Notes under the pieces: generated by a model
Told to the model about the DNA's origin: nothing
The model's database searches: none
Seen by the model: only the letters and a program-made list of their open reading frames with translations
Translations under genes and position numbers: made by a program
Shown: piece after piece, positions 36,474-45,281 of the stretch
How positions within the stretch are numbered: position 1 is the first letter of the stretch
How the letters are laid out: each line of letters opens with the position of its first letter
Assembly: GCF_017313225.1 (NCBI RefSeq)
Contig: NZ_JAFLNE010000004.1
Location: 310,001 to 374,000, forward strand
DNA length: 64,000 nucleotides
Origin: Allomuricauda sp. CAU 1633
GTDB lineage: Bacteria; Bacteroidota; Bacteroidia; Flavobacteriales; Flavobacteriaceae
Direction of reading: 5' to 3'

Positions 36474-38414
36474 ATGCCTATAAAATTTTCCATAATCTTT
36501 CTATACCTGGGTCTGTTTGCATTGGTAGTACACGGACAAAAAAGTAACATCAAAAAAGCAGACGAGGTGTTCGATGCCTATGCCTATATCGATGCCCGTG
36601 AAATCTACTTAAAGGTGGTTAAAAACGGATATCAGTCAGCGCAAGTCTATAAAAACCTTGGGGACACCTACTACTTTAATGGTGAATATGCTGATGCCGC
36701 CCAGTGGTACAAAAAGTTGATTGATAATTACCCCAATGAGTTGGAACCTGAATACTACTACAGGGCGGCTCAAACCTATAAAAGTATTGGGGACTATTAT
36801 CAATCCAAAAGAATGATGGGTATGTTTTCCTCGCTTTCATCAACCACCAATCTTGCTAATAATTTTATCAAAAGTTACCCGGGTCTGGACAGTTTGGTGG
36901 ATACTGTTTCGGAAAAATTTGAAGTCATAAACATCACCCATAATTTGTCCGGTTCAGATTTTGGCCCCTCTTTTTACCAAAATAAACTGGTTTATGCTTC
37001 CTCTTCCAAAAAACCCACAGGAAACAAAACCGATGAATGGACAGGGTTGAAATATTTAGACCTTTACGAAGCCGAGTTGGACGAGGAGTACAACCTATCC
37101 AATCCCATTTCAATCAGTGGAGACATCAATACCCCTTACCATGAATCAACTCCTGTTTTTACCAAAGACGGAAAGACCGTCTATTTCACAAGAAACAACT
37201 ATCTGGATGGCAAAAAAAAGAAAAACAAGAACAGGGAAATCACGCTAAAAATCTATAAGGCGATAAAAAACAAAGACGGGGCTTGGACCAATGTAACCGA
37301 ACTGCCCATAAACAATGATGGCTACGCCACGGCCCACCCTACCCTAAGCCCTGATGAAAAACGGCTCTATTTTTCTTCAGATAGGAAAGGTGGCTTTGGG
37401 AAATCTGATTTGTGGTACGTGGAAATTCTGGATGGCGGTGGCTATGGAACCCCTAAAAATCTAGGACCTGAAATCAATACGGAAGCCCGGGAAACATTTC
37501 CTTACATAAGTGGCAAAAATACCCTATACTTTGCTAGTGATGGACATCTTGGATTGGGAGGGTTGGACATTTTTGCAATTTCTTTGGAGGAGAATGGTCC
37601 ATATAAAAAGATAACAAACCTTAAAAAGCCAATCAATTCCAGTAGTGACGATTTTGGTTTTATAATGGATGAAGAAAAGAAGATTGGTTTCCTTTCCTCC
37701 AACAGAGAGGGTGCAAATGGAAGTGCTTCCGACAACATATATAAAGTAAGGGAATCCTGCAAAGTACAAACACTTCGTGGCATGGTCACTGATGCTATGA
37801 CCCAGTTACCGGTTAGTGGGACATTGGTGACCTTGCTCAACAATGATAATGAAGAAATTGCCCAGACCTCTTCCAATATGGACGGGATTTATCAATTTGA
37901 GGATATGGTTGACTGCAACAAACAATACAGCGTTAGGGCTGAACATCAAGAAATGGAATACAGTCCTACCGAAAAACCCGTAACAATTCTTGGTGATAAA
38001 GCAGAAGAACAATTGGACATTCAACTCTCCCCTACTGGTTGTCCGCCAAACGACCTTGGATGTAGGTTGGATTTACAACCTATCTATTTCGATTATGGAA
38101 AATATGAAATAAGACCCGATGCTGAAGTAGAATTGGCCAAAATTCTTGAAGCCATGAAAGAATACCCACAACTAAAAATCCATATTGAATCCCATACCGA
38201 TTCCAGATCTAGCGACTTATATAATATATACTTATCACAAAGGAGAGCTTTGGCCACTATGCAATGGTTGATTGATAAAGGAATAGCCTCCCATCGACTC
38301 TCTGCCAAAGGTTACGGGGAGACCCAGTTGTTGAATGAATGTGCCAACGGGGTTCAATGCCCAGAGGCCAAGCACGAATTAAATAGAAGGTCCGTATTTA
38401 TTATAAAAGAGTAA
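36474..38414 (+). CDS. PorE-like TPR/propeller/CRD/OmpA protein
   Basis: 646 residues. Domain order: signal peptide (1-19), TPR repeats (about 20-110), five PD40 propeller blades (about 150-420, e.g. AHPTLSPDEKRLYFSSDRKGG), a carboxypeptidase regulatory-like domain (LRGMVTDAMTQLPVSGTLV, about 425-505) and an OmpA peptidoglycan-binding domain (IYFDYGKYEIRPDAE, HTDSRSSDLYN, LNRRSVFI, about 530-646). This is the architecture of PorE of the type IX secretion system. It would tie the secretion/adhesin complex to peptidoglycan. A TTG at 36465 is an alternative start; ATG 36474 begins the signal sequence. Confidence 0.88.
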   Translation: MPIKFSIIFLYLGLFALVVHGQKSNIKKADEVFDAYAYIDAREIYLKVVKNGYQSAQVYKNLGDTYYFNGEYADAAQWYKKLIDNYPNELEPEYYYRAAQTYKSIGDYYQSKRMMGMFSSLSSTTNLANNFIKSYPGLDSLVDTVSEKFEVINITHNLSGSDFGPSFYQNKLVYASSSKKPTGNKTDEWTGLKYLDLYEAELDEEYNLSNPISISGDINTPYHESTPVFTKDGKTVYFTRNNYLDGKKKKNKNREITLKIYKAIKNKDGAWTNVTELPINNDGYATAHPTLSPDEKRLYFSSDRKGGFGKSDLWYVEILDGGGYGTPKNLGPEINTEARETFPYISGKNTLYFASDGHLGLGGLDIFAISLEENGPYKKITNLKKPINSSSDDFGFIMDEEKKIGFLSSNREGANGSASDNIYKVRESCKVQTLRGMVTDAMTQLPVSGTLVTLLNNDNEEIAQTSSNMDGIYQFEDMVDCNKQYSVRAEHQEMEYSPTEKPVTILGDKAEEQLDIQLSPTGCPPNDLGCRLDLQPIYFDYGKYEIRPDAEVELAKILEAMKEYPQLKIHIESHTDSRSSDLYNIYLSQRRALATMQWLIDKGIASHRLSAKGYGETQLLNECANGVQCPEAKHELNRRSVFIIKE

Positions 38415-38456
38415 ATATCAAATCAAAATGTATTGATTATCAGTTATTTACAATTT

Positions 38457-38474
38457 TTGGCACGCTGATTGCTA
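38457..38474 (+). promoter_or_regulatory. Sigma-54 (RpoN) promoter, -24/-12 type
   Basis: TTGGCACGCTGATTGCTA fits the sigma-54 consensus TGGCAC-N5-TTGCW with no mismatch; the GG and GC doublets are separated by 10 bases as required. Transcription would begin near 38484, 40 bases ahead of ATG 38525. It is the only perfect match I saw between genes in this window. Confidence 0.65.
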
Positions 38475-38524
38475 TTACTAGAGTGGATGTAAATAGGTAC
38501 ATCTAGAACCTTAAACCTAGTAGT

Positions 38525-39697
38525 ATGAAAAAGTTAGTACTCTTTATAGCAGCGGTCGCTTTCGGTACCATAGGTGCCCAAGCAGCCAAATTGGATAATA
38601 ATGTGGCCATAGCCACTAGATATGGAAATTCCTTCATCTTTGTAGAAGATGGTGTAACTTTTTCAGTATACCCAGATGGAGAGTTCGATTTCTATATGGA
38701 TAATAGGGTAAATGTTGGAGTCGGTGCCCAAATAGGAAATGTGGGCATCACCTTTAACTCCGGATATAACTATAACCCTTTTGTGCAATATGATGACTAC
38801 GGAGCCGTAATCCAAGTTGAAAACACGCCTATCTTTTACGATTATTATGGTCGTGTTTCACAAATTGGTAACGTAAATGTCTGGTACAATAACGGTAGGG
38901 TTCGTAGAATTGGGGGATTGCATGTCTACTATAATGGTGGTGTATTTAGTCACTATACCGGATATATCAATATCTATAACAGACACTACGTATATCGCCC
39001 GTTCCACAGGTACTTTATAAGACCTTCAATTGGATTCTGTAATGTATATGCCAGACCCTATAGAAGGTATTATGCTCCTGTTCGCTATACCTATTATGCC
39101 CCTTACCGATATAATGAAAGAAGAGCTTATGCCCGAATTGGGAAGGTGTACAGAAACGATAATAGATATAGAAGGGACAATATCTATAGAAACGACAATA
39201 GGGTAAGTGTTCGTGACAACAATAGCATTAGACGTGGAAACCAAGATTACGGTAGAAGCAATAGATCGGTTGCTCAGAACAATGACAGAAAAGGAAGTCC
39301 AAATGTGTATCGCTCCAACAGTAGTGTAAAAAGACAAGCTACACCACAGAGGAACGTAAAGCAAAGTAATACCTATAGAAAATCAGAAGGTGCTTCAAGA
39401 AGTAGTAGAACTGTAACCCAAAAGCAGGTAACACGTACCCCCGATAGGAAAACCGTTACCCAAAGACAGGTTACTTCCACACCCAATCGTAAAACGGTGT
39501 CACGTACTACAACCACCTACAAGAAACCCGAAACAAGGAGTAATTCAAGTAGGCCTGTAGTTCAAAGGAGCAATGCCCCCAAGAGAACTGTAAAAAGTAG
39601 CAGCTCTAAGCGGACAACCGTCAAACGAAGCACAGGAACTTCTTCCAATAGAGGAAACAGTAGCGCCCGTTATAGCAGAAGTTCACGAAAAAATTAA
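38525..39697 (+). CDS. Secreted protein with Tyr/Gly-rich N-domain and very basic Arg/Ser/Thr tail
   Basis: 390 residues. The signal peptide ends AQA (about residue 20). Residues 20-150 are a beta-strand domain with repeated Asn/Gly/Tyr motifs (YGRVSQIGNVNVWYNNGRVRRIGGLHVYYNGG). Residues 165-215 are Tyr/Arg-rich, and from about 215 on the chain is low complexity and strongly basic (RDNRVSVRDN, KTVTQRQVTSTPNRKTV, SSSKRTTVKRS). It has no enzyme motif. Such a tail could bind acidic polysaccharide, DNA or the cell wall. The sigma-54 promoter and a strong terminator make it a single-gene unit. Confidence 0.75.
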   Translation: MKKLVLFIAAVAFGTIGAQAAKLDNNVAIATRYGNSFIFVEDGVTFSVYPDGEFDFYMDNRVNVGVGAQIGNVGITFNSGYNYNPFVQYDDYGAVIQVENTPIFYDYYGRVSQIGNVNVWYNNGRVRRIGGLHVYYNGGVFSHYTGYINIYNRHYVYRPFHRYFIRPSIGFCNVYARPYRRYYAPVRYTYYAPYRYNERRAYARIGKVYRNDNRYRRDNIYRNDNRVSVRDNNSIRRGNQDYGRSNRSVAQNNDRKGSPNVYRSNSSVKRQATPQRNVKQSNTYRKSEGASRSSRTVTQKQVTRTPDRKTVTQRQVTSTPNRKTVSRTTTTYKKPETRSNSSRPVVQRSNAPKRTVKSSSSKRTTVKRSTGTSSNRGNSSARYSRSSRKN

Positions 39698-39728
39698 ACG
39701 AGAGTTTTTAGGTTGGTTAGTTGTTTAG

Positions 39729-39763
39729 CCCCGTAGTAGGATTTATCCGCTACGGGGTTTTCT
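39729..39763. terminator. Bidirectional terminator between convergent genes
   Basis: Stem CCCCGTAG / CTACGGGG with a 13-base loop, followed by TTTTCTTTTTT on the plus strand. The stop codon of the minus-strand flippase gene (39750-39752) lies in the stem. Confidence 0.8.
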
Positions 39764-41210
39764 TTTTTAGCCATTTTGAAAGAAATCCCGTAACATCTTC
39801 AGAAATATCAAATCGATAGAGGATGCCGACATACATCACAACAATTAAGGCTGATTTCAATACGATGTTCAGAATAGGGTGAAATGGAAATTGAAGCAAA
39901 TCAAACAATACCGCCAACAACACCAATACCCCGAATACCTTGAAGGTGGCCTTGGTAAAAGGCTGGATTCCAAACTTTTGCTTTACAAACAACAACTTGG
40001 TCAAATTAAAGATGAAAATAGAAACAAAACTGGCCAAAGCTGCCCCTTCCAAGCCTAAAACAGGAATCAGCAAGTAGTTGAGTAAAATGGTCAATGCCGC
40101 CAAACAAACCCCAAAAACCAAGACAGTTTTGTAGTATTGGGAATTGTATAAAATAGAGTTATTGTTCCCCAAAAGTGAATCGAATACCTTGGCCAATCCT
40201 ACCAAAAAAACTATGGTATATCCGCTTCGGTAAGCTTCGGGCAATAGTAAATACAAGTCGTTCAAATTCAAAATAATCAGCACAAACAAAATCCCCGAAG
40301 CAATAAAAAGCGTCAATGACGTTTTTTGATACAGTTTCTCCATCCCAGAATGGTCTCCTGAATTCAATTGTTCGGCAGTCAATGGATATGTGATTTGATG
40401 CATGGCCCTAGACGGGACAATGATTACTGTGGCAATGTAAACTGCCACTCCGTAGTATGCCACATTTTCTATATCAACAAACTGGTTGAGCATCACCTTG
40501 TCAATTTCCAAGAGTATCAATGCAGCGGACCCACCCAAAATAATGAGAAAAGAATACGATAAGATTTCTTTGGTATTGTGTGGTAAATGAAAATCAAACT
40601 TTGGAAAGCGCAACGTATACGCATATATCTTGATGATGACCGTCCTCAAAAGATACAGCCCAACCAAACACTTAAAAAATGTGTCCAAAGTAATGACATC
40701 AAAATATAAAAGAACCAATAAAATGGATACCCCAATACGCCCAAAGACCTCTTTCATAAAATTGCCAAAGACCGACTTTAAATGTACCCTGCACCACGCA
40801 TAGAACACTTCAAAATAAGCCATGGCCAAGCCCACAAAAAAGATATACCAGAGGTAATTTTTTACCATGGGGTTTTCTTGGGAAACCAAATTTCCCAAAG
40901 GTTCATAAAAAAATAACCCTACCAAGGCCACAGGAATGATTCCTAATAGTGGTACCAAGAGCATGAAAGTCAAAAAAGTATCTTTATCCCTTTCTCCATA
41001 ATTACTGTAATATTTCACCATGGTATTGTGTACTCCAAAAGCCATTAACGGCATTAAAATAGCACCCGATGCCAGAATAAAAGTTACAAGGCCATAATAG
41101 GCATCCTCCAAAATCTTGGTGTACAGAAATAGGGTGTTCACTGCGCCGAACAAAAACCCTACATAGGTGACCACAACATTCTGTATGGATTGTTTTAAGA
41201 CGACTCCCAT
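39750..41210 (-). CDS. Polysaccharide flippase (Wzx/MATE-type)
   Basis: 486 residues, about 14 hydrophobic helices spread along the full length, starting VVLKQSIQNVVVTYVGFLFGAVNTL and including the GVHNTMVKYYSNYGERDKD loop typical of the oligosaccharide flippase/MVF superfamily. It would move a lipid-linked sugar chain across the inner membrane. The start shares one base with the stop of the upstream glycosyltransferase gene (TAATG). Confidence 0.87.
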   Translation of the reverse strand: MGVVLKQSIQNVVVTYVGFLFGAVNTLFLYTKILEDAYYGLVTFILASGAILMPLMAFGVHNTMVKYYSNYGERDKDTFLTFMLLVPLLGIIPVALVGLFFYEPLGNLVSQENPMVKNYLWYIFFVGLAMAYFEVFYAWCRVHLKSVFGNFMKEVFGRIGVSILLVLLYFDVITLDTFFKCLVGLYLLRTVIIKIYAYTLRFPKFDFHLPHNTKEILSYSFLIILGGSAALILLEIDKVMLNQFVDIENVAYYGVAVYIATVIIVPSRAMHQITYPLTAEQLNSGDHSGMEKLYQKTSLTLFIASGILFVLIILNLNDLYLLLPEAYRSGYTIVFLVGLAKVFDSLLGNNNSILYNSQYYKTVLVFGVCLAALTILLNYLLIPVLGLEGAALASFVSIFIFNLTKLLFVKQKFGIQPFTKATFKVFGVLVLLAVLFDLLQFPFHPILNIVLKSALIVVMYVGILYRFDISEDVTGFLSKWLKKKTP

Positions 41211-42478
41211 TAGATGAATTTTGCCAAACTTTCGGTCAACGCTTTTCTGTGGAATTGCTCCACTCCCACCGATTTACAATTAAGTTCTCCCTTCTGATAG
41301 TTCTGGAACCAATCCAAAAGTACATTTTTTAAACTATCAGCATCATTTTGCACGCATACCTTTCCCGATTGGGTTTGAGCAACCAATTCTCCAGCCTCCC
41401 ATCCTTTCGGGCCTATAGCCAGAATAGGACGTCTGGCATTCAAATACTCAAACAGTTTTCCAGGGATGATGCCTTTGGTTTCTTCCGAATCAATCTCCAG
41501 CAACAGCAAAACCTGGGATTTTTGCTGAACCTTCAAGACTTCGTCATGGGATAAATAGCCCAAGGGTTTTACATAGGATTCCAAACCATATTCGGTAATG
41601 GATTGCAGCACCTCTTCCCCCACTACCCCGGCCAACTGGATTTGCACCTTATTTTTAAATGCTTCATTCTCTTGAACCAATTCTTGGATGACCTTCCAAA
41701 GCGCAAGGGGGTTACGGCCAGTCAACAAAGAGCCCATATGTGAAATCGTAAAGCCTGAATCCAGAGGCACCGGTTTTAGCTCATCATCGTAGCCATTGGT
41801 AATTACTTTAATGGGTTTATCTGTGATGGACTCAAACTCCTGCTTGGTCAGATTGCTGGTCACTACAATCTTATCTGCGGAAGTCAAGACTTCTTTTTCA
41901 AGATTCTTGTGCTTTTTCTGAGATGCTTTGGACAATCTCAATTTTTTGTGATAGCCAATAGAGGTCCATGGATCTCTGAAGTCGGCAATCCACTGAACAG
42001 CATATTTTTCTTTTAAACCCAATCCTATCAAATGTAAGCTATGAGGTGGACCTGTCGTGATTATGGTCTCAATACCTTCATCAGCAATTATCTTGGCCAA
42101 ATAGGAAATGGACGGGTTTACCCAACTTTTTCGCGCATCTGGAATAAAAAAATTACCCCGAATCCAAAGCAATACCTTTCCCAAAAAAGAAGGGTCTTTT
42201 TCAGGAATAATCCCAGAACTTATGGTCTCTGTTTTCTTTTTTGACAGCATACTGGCCCATCCATAAGGCTCTTTAATAGGGTATTTCAAAATCTGAATAC
42301 CCTTCGGGATTTCCCTCACAAGCTTATCATCAGTAATGGGATAACTGGGATTTTCAGGAATATAGACTATGGGTTGAAATCCAAATTCAGGAAGATATTT
42401 GGTAAACTTTAGCCACCGCTGTACCCCTGGTCCCCCAGCCGGAGGCCAATAGTATGCTATGACCAATACTTTTTGCAT
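41210..42478 (-). CDS. Group 1-type (GT-B) glycosyltransferase
   Basis: 422 residues. The N-terminal Gly-rich loop YYWPPAGGPGVQRWLKFTKYL and a C-terminal LLLEIDSEETKGIIPGKLFEYLNARRPILAIG motif mark the GT4/GT-B fold, with the donor-binding Glu in KLFEYL. It likely builds a surface glycan with the flippase next to it. ATG 42478 overlaps the stop of the YfhO gene (TGATG), so the three genes are coupled. Confidence 0.87.
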   Translation of the reverse strand: MQKVLVIAYYWPPAGGPGVQRWLKFTKYLPEFGFQPIVYIPENPSYPITDDKLVREIPKGIQILKYPIKEPYGWASMLSKKKTETISSGIIPEKDPSFLGKVLLWIRGNFFIPDARKSWVNPSISYLAKIIADEGIETIITTGPPHSLHLIGLGLKEKYAVQWIADFRDPWTSIGYHKKLRLSKASQKKHKNLEKEVLTSADKIVVTSNLTKQEFESITDKPIKVITNGYDDELKPVPLDSGFTISHMGSLLTGRNPLALWKVIQELVQENEAFKNKVQIQLAGVVGEEVLQSITEYGLESYVKPLGYLSHDEVLKVQQKSQVLLLLEIDSEETKGIIPGKLFEYLNARRPILAIGPKGWEAGELVAQTQSGKVCVQNDADSLKNVLLDWFQNYQKGELNCKSVGVEQFHRKALTESLAKFI

Positions 42479-44910
42479 CAGGACTTTTTGGATTTCTTCG
42501 GAACAAAGGAATAGCCAACACTGCCAACAATAATCAATCCCAACAAAATACAAGCTGCCAAGCTTATTTGACTACCCGTTTCAATAATCTGGGGTTCAAA
42601 TTTGAATTCTATCACGTGCTCACCAGATGGGATTTTCATGCCTCGCAAAGCGTAATCCACTTTGTAATGCTGTTCTGGTGTACCATCAACATAGGCATTC
42701 CAACCGGAAGGATAGTGCATTTCTGAAAAGACCGCAAATCCATCTTGGCTATTATTTGATTCGTACTTCAAGTAATTTGGGCGATAGTCCACTAAATCGA
42801 TATGAGCCAAGGAATCAGTTTCATATCGAAGCTTCGTCAAACGCGGATACATTTTGGTATTGACCACAGCTTGGGATTTGGGATCAAAGTCTTTTAACAA
42901 TTCAATTTCTTCATTGACAGAAGATACTGGAAGCAACTGCTCTACAAACCAAGCATTGCCATTGGCATCATCATTTACAGCAGGGAAACTGTTCCCCTCT
43001 TCGTCTTGTTGAAGAATATATTTTACATTCAACATGTTAAGCACCTGTAGATTGTTCTGGTACAGGTGGTATTCAAACAAATTTTGTAGAGCTCTAGGTT
43101 TCGCGGCATGATACCCCCCAATGGAGTTGTGGAAATACGAAGTACGAGCTCCATTCAATCCCTCTTGGGGGTCAAAAACCCGGTAAACCGAATCATCCTG
43201 TTGAAGAGCTTCATCAATTTGACTAGCCTGGAAGGGTGTGTTCATTTCACGCTGACGTACAAAATCGTCCTCATTTACATAGCGAAGGGCCACTCCTACT
43301 AAATCAAATAGTAATAATCCGCCTAGGATAAGCACCATAGCATTCTTCCCTATTTTCTCCTTTACAAAAAACCATAGGGCGACGGCGGCCAAAGTCACAT
43401 ATATCAAAGAGCGGATAGTATCGCTGACATAAACGGCCTCCCTATCACGTTGGATCATGGTCATTAATTCATCGCCAAAATAACCACGATACATCTCATC
43501 GCGCATACCATTAAAATCAAAGAAGGCCTTTAAAAGAAAAATGAAAACACCAAGTCCCAAAGTGATGAAAAAACTTAGTTTCAAGGCTTTGGTTTTCTTT
43601 GATTCATCAACGGATTTTTTAAAGAGTTGTCGCAATCCCAAAATTCCCAAAACTGGAAGGCAAAGTTCCAGTACCACTTGAATGGAAGAAACCGCCCTGA
43701 ATTTGTTGTACAATGGGAAATAATCAATCATGAAGTTGGTCAAAGCCGGAAAATTCTTTCCCCATGACAACAGAAGCGCCAAAACGGCACCGCCCAACAA
43801 CCACCACTTGTGTTTTCCTTTTACCAAAAAGAGCCCCAATACAAATAGGAAAAATACAATGGCACCCACATACGCAGGCCCAGCAACAATGGGCTGTTTT
43901 CCCCAATACAGGGGTAGGCCACTAGATAGCTCCAATGCTTTTGTAGGTGAAAGTCCCTGTCCAATCAGATACTCATATGCTTTGGAGTTTTTACCCAAAT
44001 CTTCATTCCCTGAACCTCCAAAAAGGCGAGGTGCAAAAAGGTTAAGGGATTCCGCTATCCCGTAACTATATTGGGTAATATATTCCTTGTCCAATCCATT
44101 GGATGGTTGTTTTGGGGTTCCATCTGGGTTGATGGTTAATTCTGATTTTCCCCTGGTACTCCAATCTGCATATTCTTTAGTGGCCAGTAATCCTGTGGCA
44201 TTGGCCGCTATGGAAAGGGCAACGGCTCCAATCAAAATTCCGACCGAAAGGAAAAAGTGTTTCAGTTTCTTGTTTTTGATGGCATAAATCAATTGCACCA
44301 ACCCTAAAATAAGTACCAACAACATAAAATAATACGTCATCTGGTAGTGATTGGCACTAATTTCCAAGGCCATGGCCAAGGCCGTCAATATAAAACCGAG
44401 CAGATATTTCTTCCGAAAAACCAGCACTATACCTCCCAAAACCATGGGGATATACCCCAAAGCATGGGCTTTAGCGTTGTGGCCAACCCCCAAAATGATT
44501 ATCAAATAGGTAGAAAAACCAAAGGCCAATGCGCCCAATGCCGCTAGCCGAAAGTCAACTTTTAGGCAAAGCAATAAGATGTAAAATCCTATGAAATAGA
44601 GAAAAAGATAGTCCGCTGGTCTTGGTAAAAACCGAATTAAGCGGTCCAATTTTTTGATATAATCGTTCGGGTAGTTCGCCCCTAACTGATAGGTGGGCAT
44701 TCCACCAAAAGCACTATTGGTCCAATACGATTCTTCCCCTGTAAGTTCTTTAAAATCATCCCGTTCCTTGGCCATGCCCTTATATTGGGCAATATCCGAT
44801 TGAAAAATGGCCTTGCCTTGCAAAACAGGATAGAAATATACCAGAGACGCAAGTAAAAATAAACCAATGACACAAATGTGGGTGATTATGGCTTTTGGAG
44901 AAAGATTCAT
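42478..44910 (-). CDS. YfhO-family membrane protein
   Basis: 810 residues with about 12-13 transmembrane helices in the first about 530 residues and a soluble C-terminal domain (about 540-775) ending in a last helix (QISLAACILLGLIIVGSVGYSF). The first helix is followed by VYFYPVLQGKAIFQSDIAQY, typical of YfhO proteins, which belong to the GT-C superfamily and modify cell-wall or membrane polymers with sugars in Gram-positives. In this cluster it probably acts on the same envelope glycan as the neighbours. A second ATG at 44931 is possible. Confidence 0.85.
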   Translation of the reverse strand: MNLSPKAIITHICVIGLFLLASLVYFYPVLQGKAIFQSDIAQYKGMAKERDDFKELTGEESYWTNSAFGGMPTYQLGANYPNDYIKKLDRLIRFLPRPADYLFLYFIGFYILLLCLKVDFRLAALGALAFGFSTYLIIILGVGHNAKAHALGYIPMVLGGIVLVFRKKYLLGFILTALAMALEISANHYQMTYYFMLLVLILGLVQLIYAIKNKKLKHFFLSVGILIGAVALSIAANATGLLATKEYADWSTRGKSELTINPDGTPKQPSNGLDKEYITQYSYGIAESLNLFAPRLFGGSGNEDLGKNSKAYEYLIGQGLSPTKALELSSGLPLYWGKQPIVAGPAYVGAIVFFLFVLGLFLVKGKHKWWLLGGAVLALLLSWGKNFPALTNFMIDYFPLYNKFRAVSSIQVVLELCLPVLGILGLRQLFKKSVDESKKTKALKLSFFITLGLGVFIFLLKAFFDFNGMRDEMYRGYFGDELMTMIQRDREAVYVSDTIRSLIYVTLAAVALWFFVKEKIGKNAMVLILGGLLLFDLVGVALRYVNEDDFVRQREMNTPFQASQIDEALQQDDSVYRVFDPQEGLNGARTSYFHNSIGGYHAAKPRALQNLFEYHLYQNNLQVLNMLNVKYILQQDEEGNSFPAVNDDANGNAWFVEQLLPVSSVNEEIELLKDFDPKSQAVVNTKMYPRLTKLRYETDSLAHIDLVDYRPNYLKYESNNSQDGFAVFSEMHYPSGWNAYVDGTPEQHYKVDYALRGMKIPSGEHVIEFKFEPQIIETGSQISLAACILLGLIIVGSVGYSFVPKKSKKS

Positions 44911-44934
44911 GGATAGATTTTGAAAAGACAAATA

Positions 44935-45195
44935 TTAGTCAATTTCCTCAAAATCTATGTATTCTCCAACTTTTTTTGAGGGATTGGATTTTTGGGTGGG
45001 TTTCTTGTGAATTGTTGTATCCCCTTCATTGGCGGCAGTGTGTCCAAAATCTTGGTAATTGCCAAATTGTTGCCCAAATCGTTCTTCTGTTTTCTTCACA
45101 GCATAGTTCAGCAATCTGGGAGCCAACCATTTCAGCAGTAATTTCACTGCGTAGTATACTAATATGAGGAGTAATATCGTTTTTAGTACAACCAT
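44935..45195 (-). CDS. DUF4834-type small membrane protein
   Basis: 86 residues. One N-terminal transmembrane helix (3-24, LKTILLLILVYYAVKLLLKWL), a basic/amphipathic stretch and an acidic end (GEYIDFEEID). This matches the short DUF4834 family of Bacteroidota, of unknown role. It is the first gene of the minus-strand glycan run and has a promoter box just upstream. Confidence 0.8.
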   Translation of the reverse strand: MVVLKTILLLILVYYAVKLLLKWLAPRLLNYAVKKTEERFGQQFGNYQDFGHTAANEGDTTIHKKPTQKSNPSKKVGEYIDFEEID

Positions 45196-45215
45196 ATAAC
45201 CTTAGTCTATTGTAT

Positions 45216-45223
45216 CAAAATTA
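45216..45223 (-). promoter_or_regulatory. Bacteroidota promoter for the DUF4834-YfhO-GT-flippase run
   Basis: TAATTTTG on the minus strand (TAnnTTTG) with TTG 23 bases further upstream (45247-45249), giving a leader of about 14 bases before ATG 45195. Confidence 0.45.
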
Positions 45224-45281
45224 CACTCTAAGTAGCATAAAACGCCCAAACGTATCTTAAAATACTATTAAAATCAGTTAT

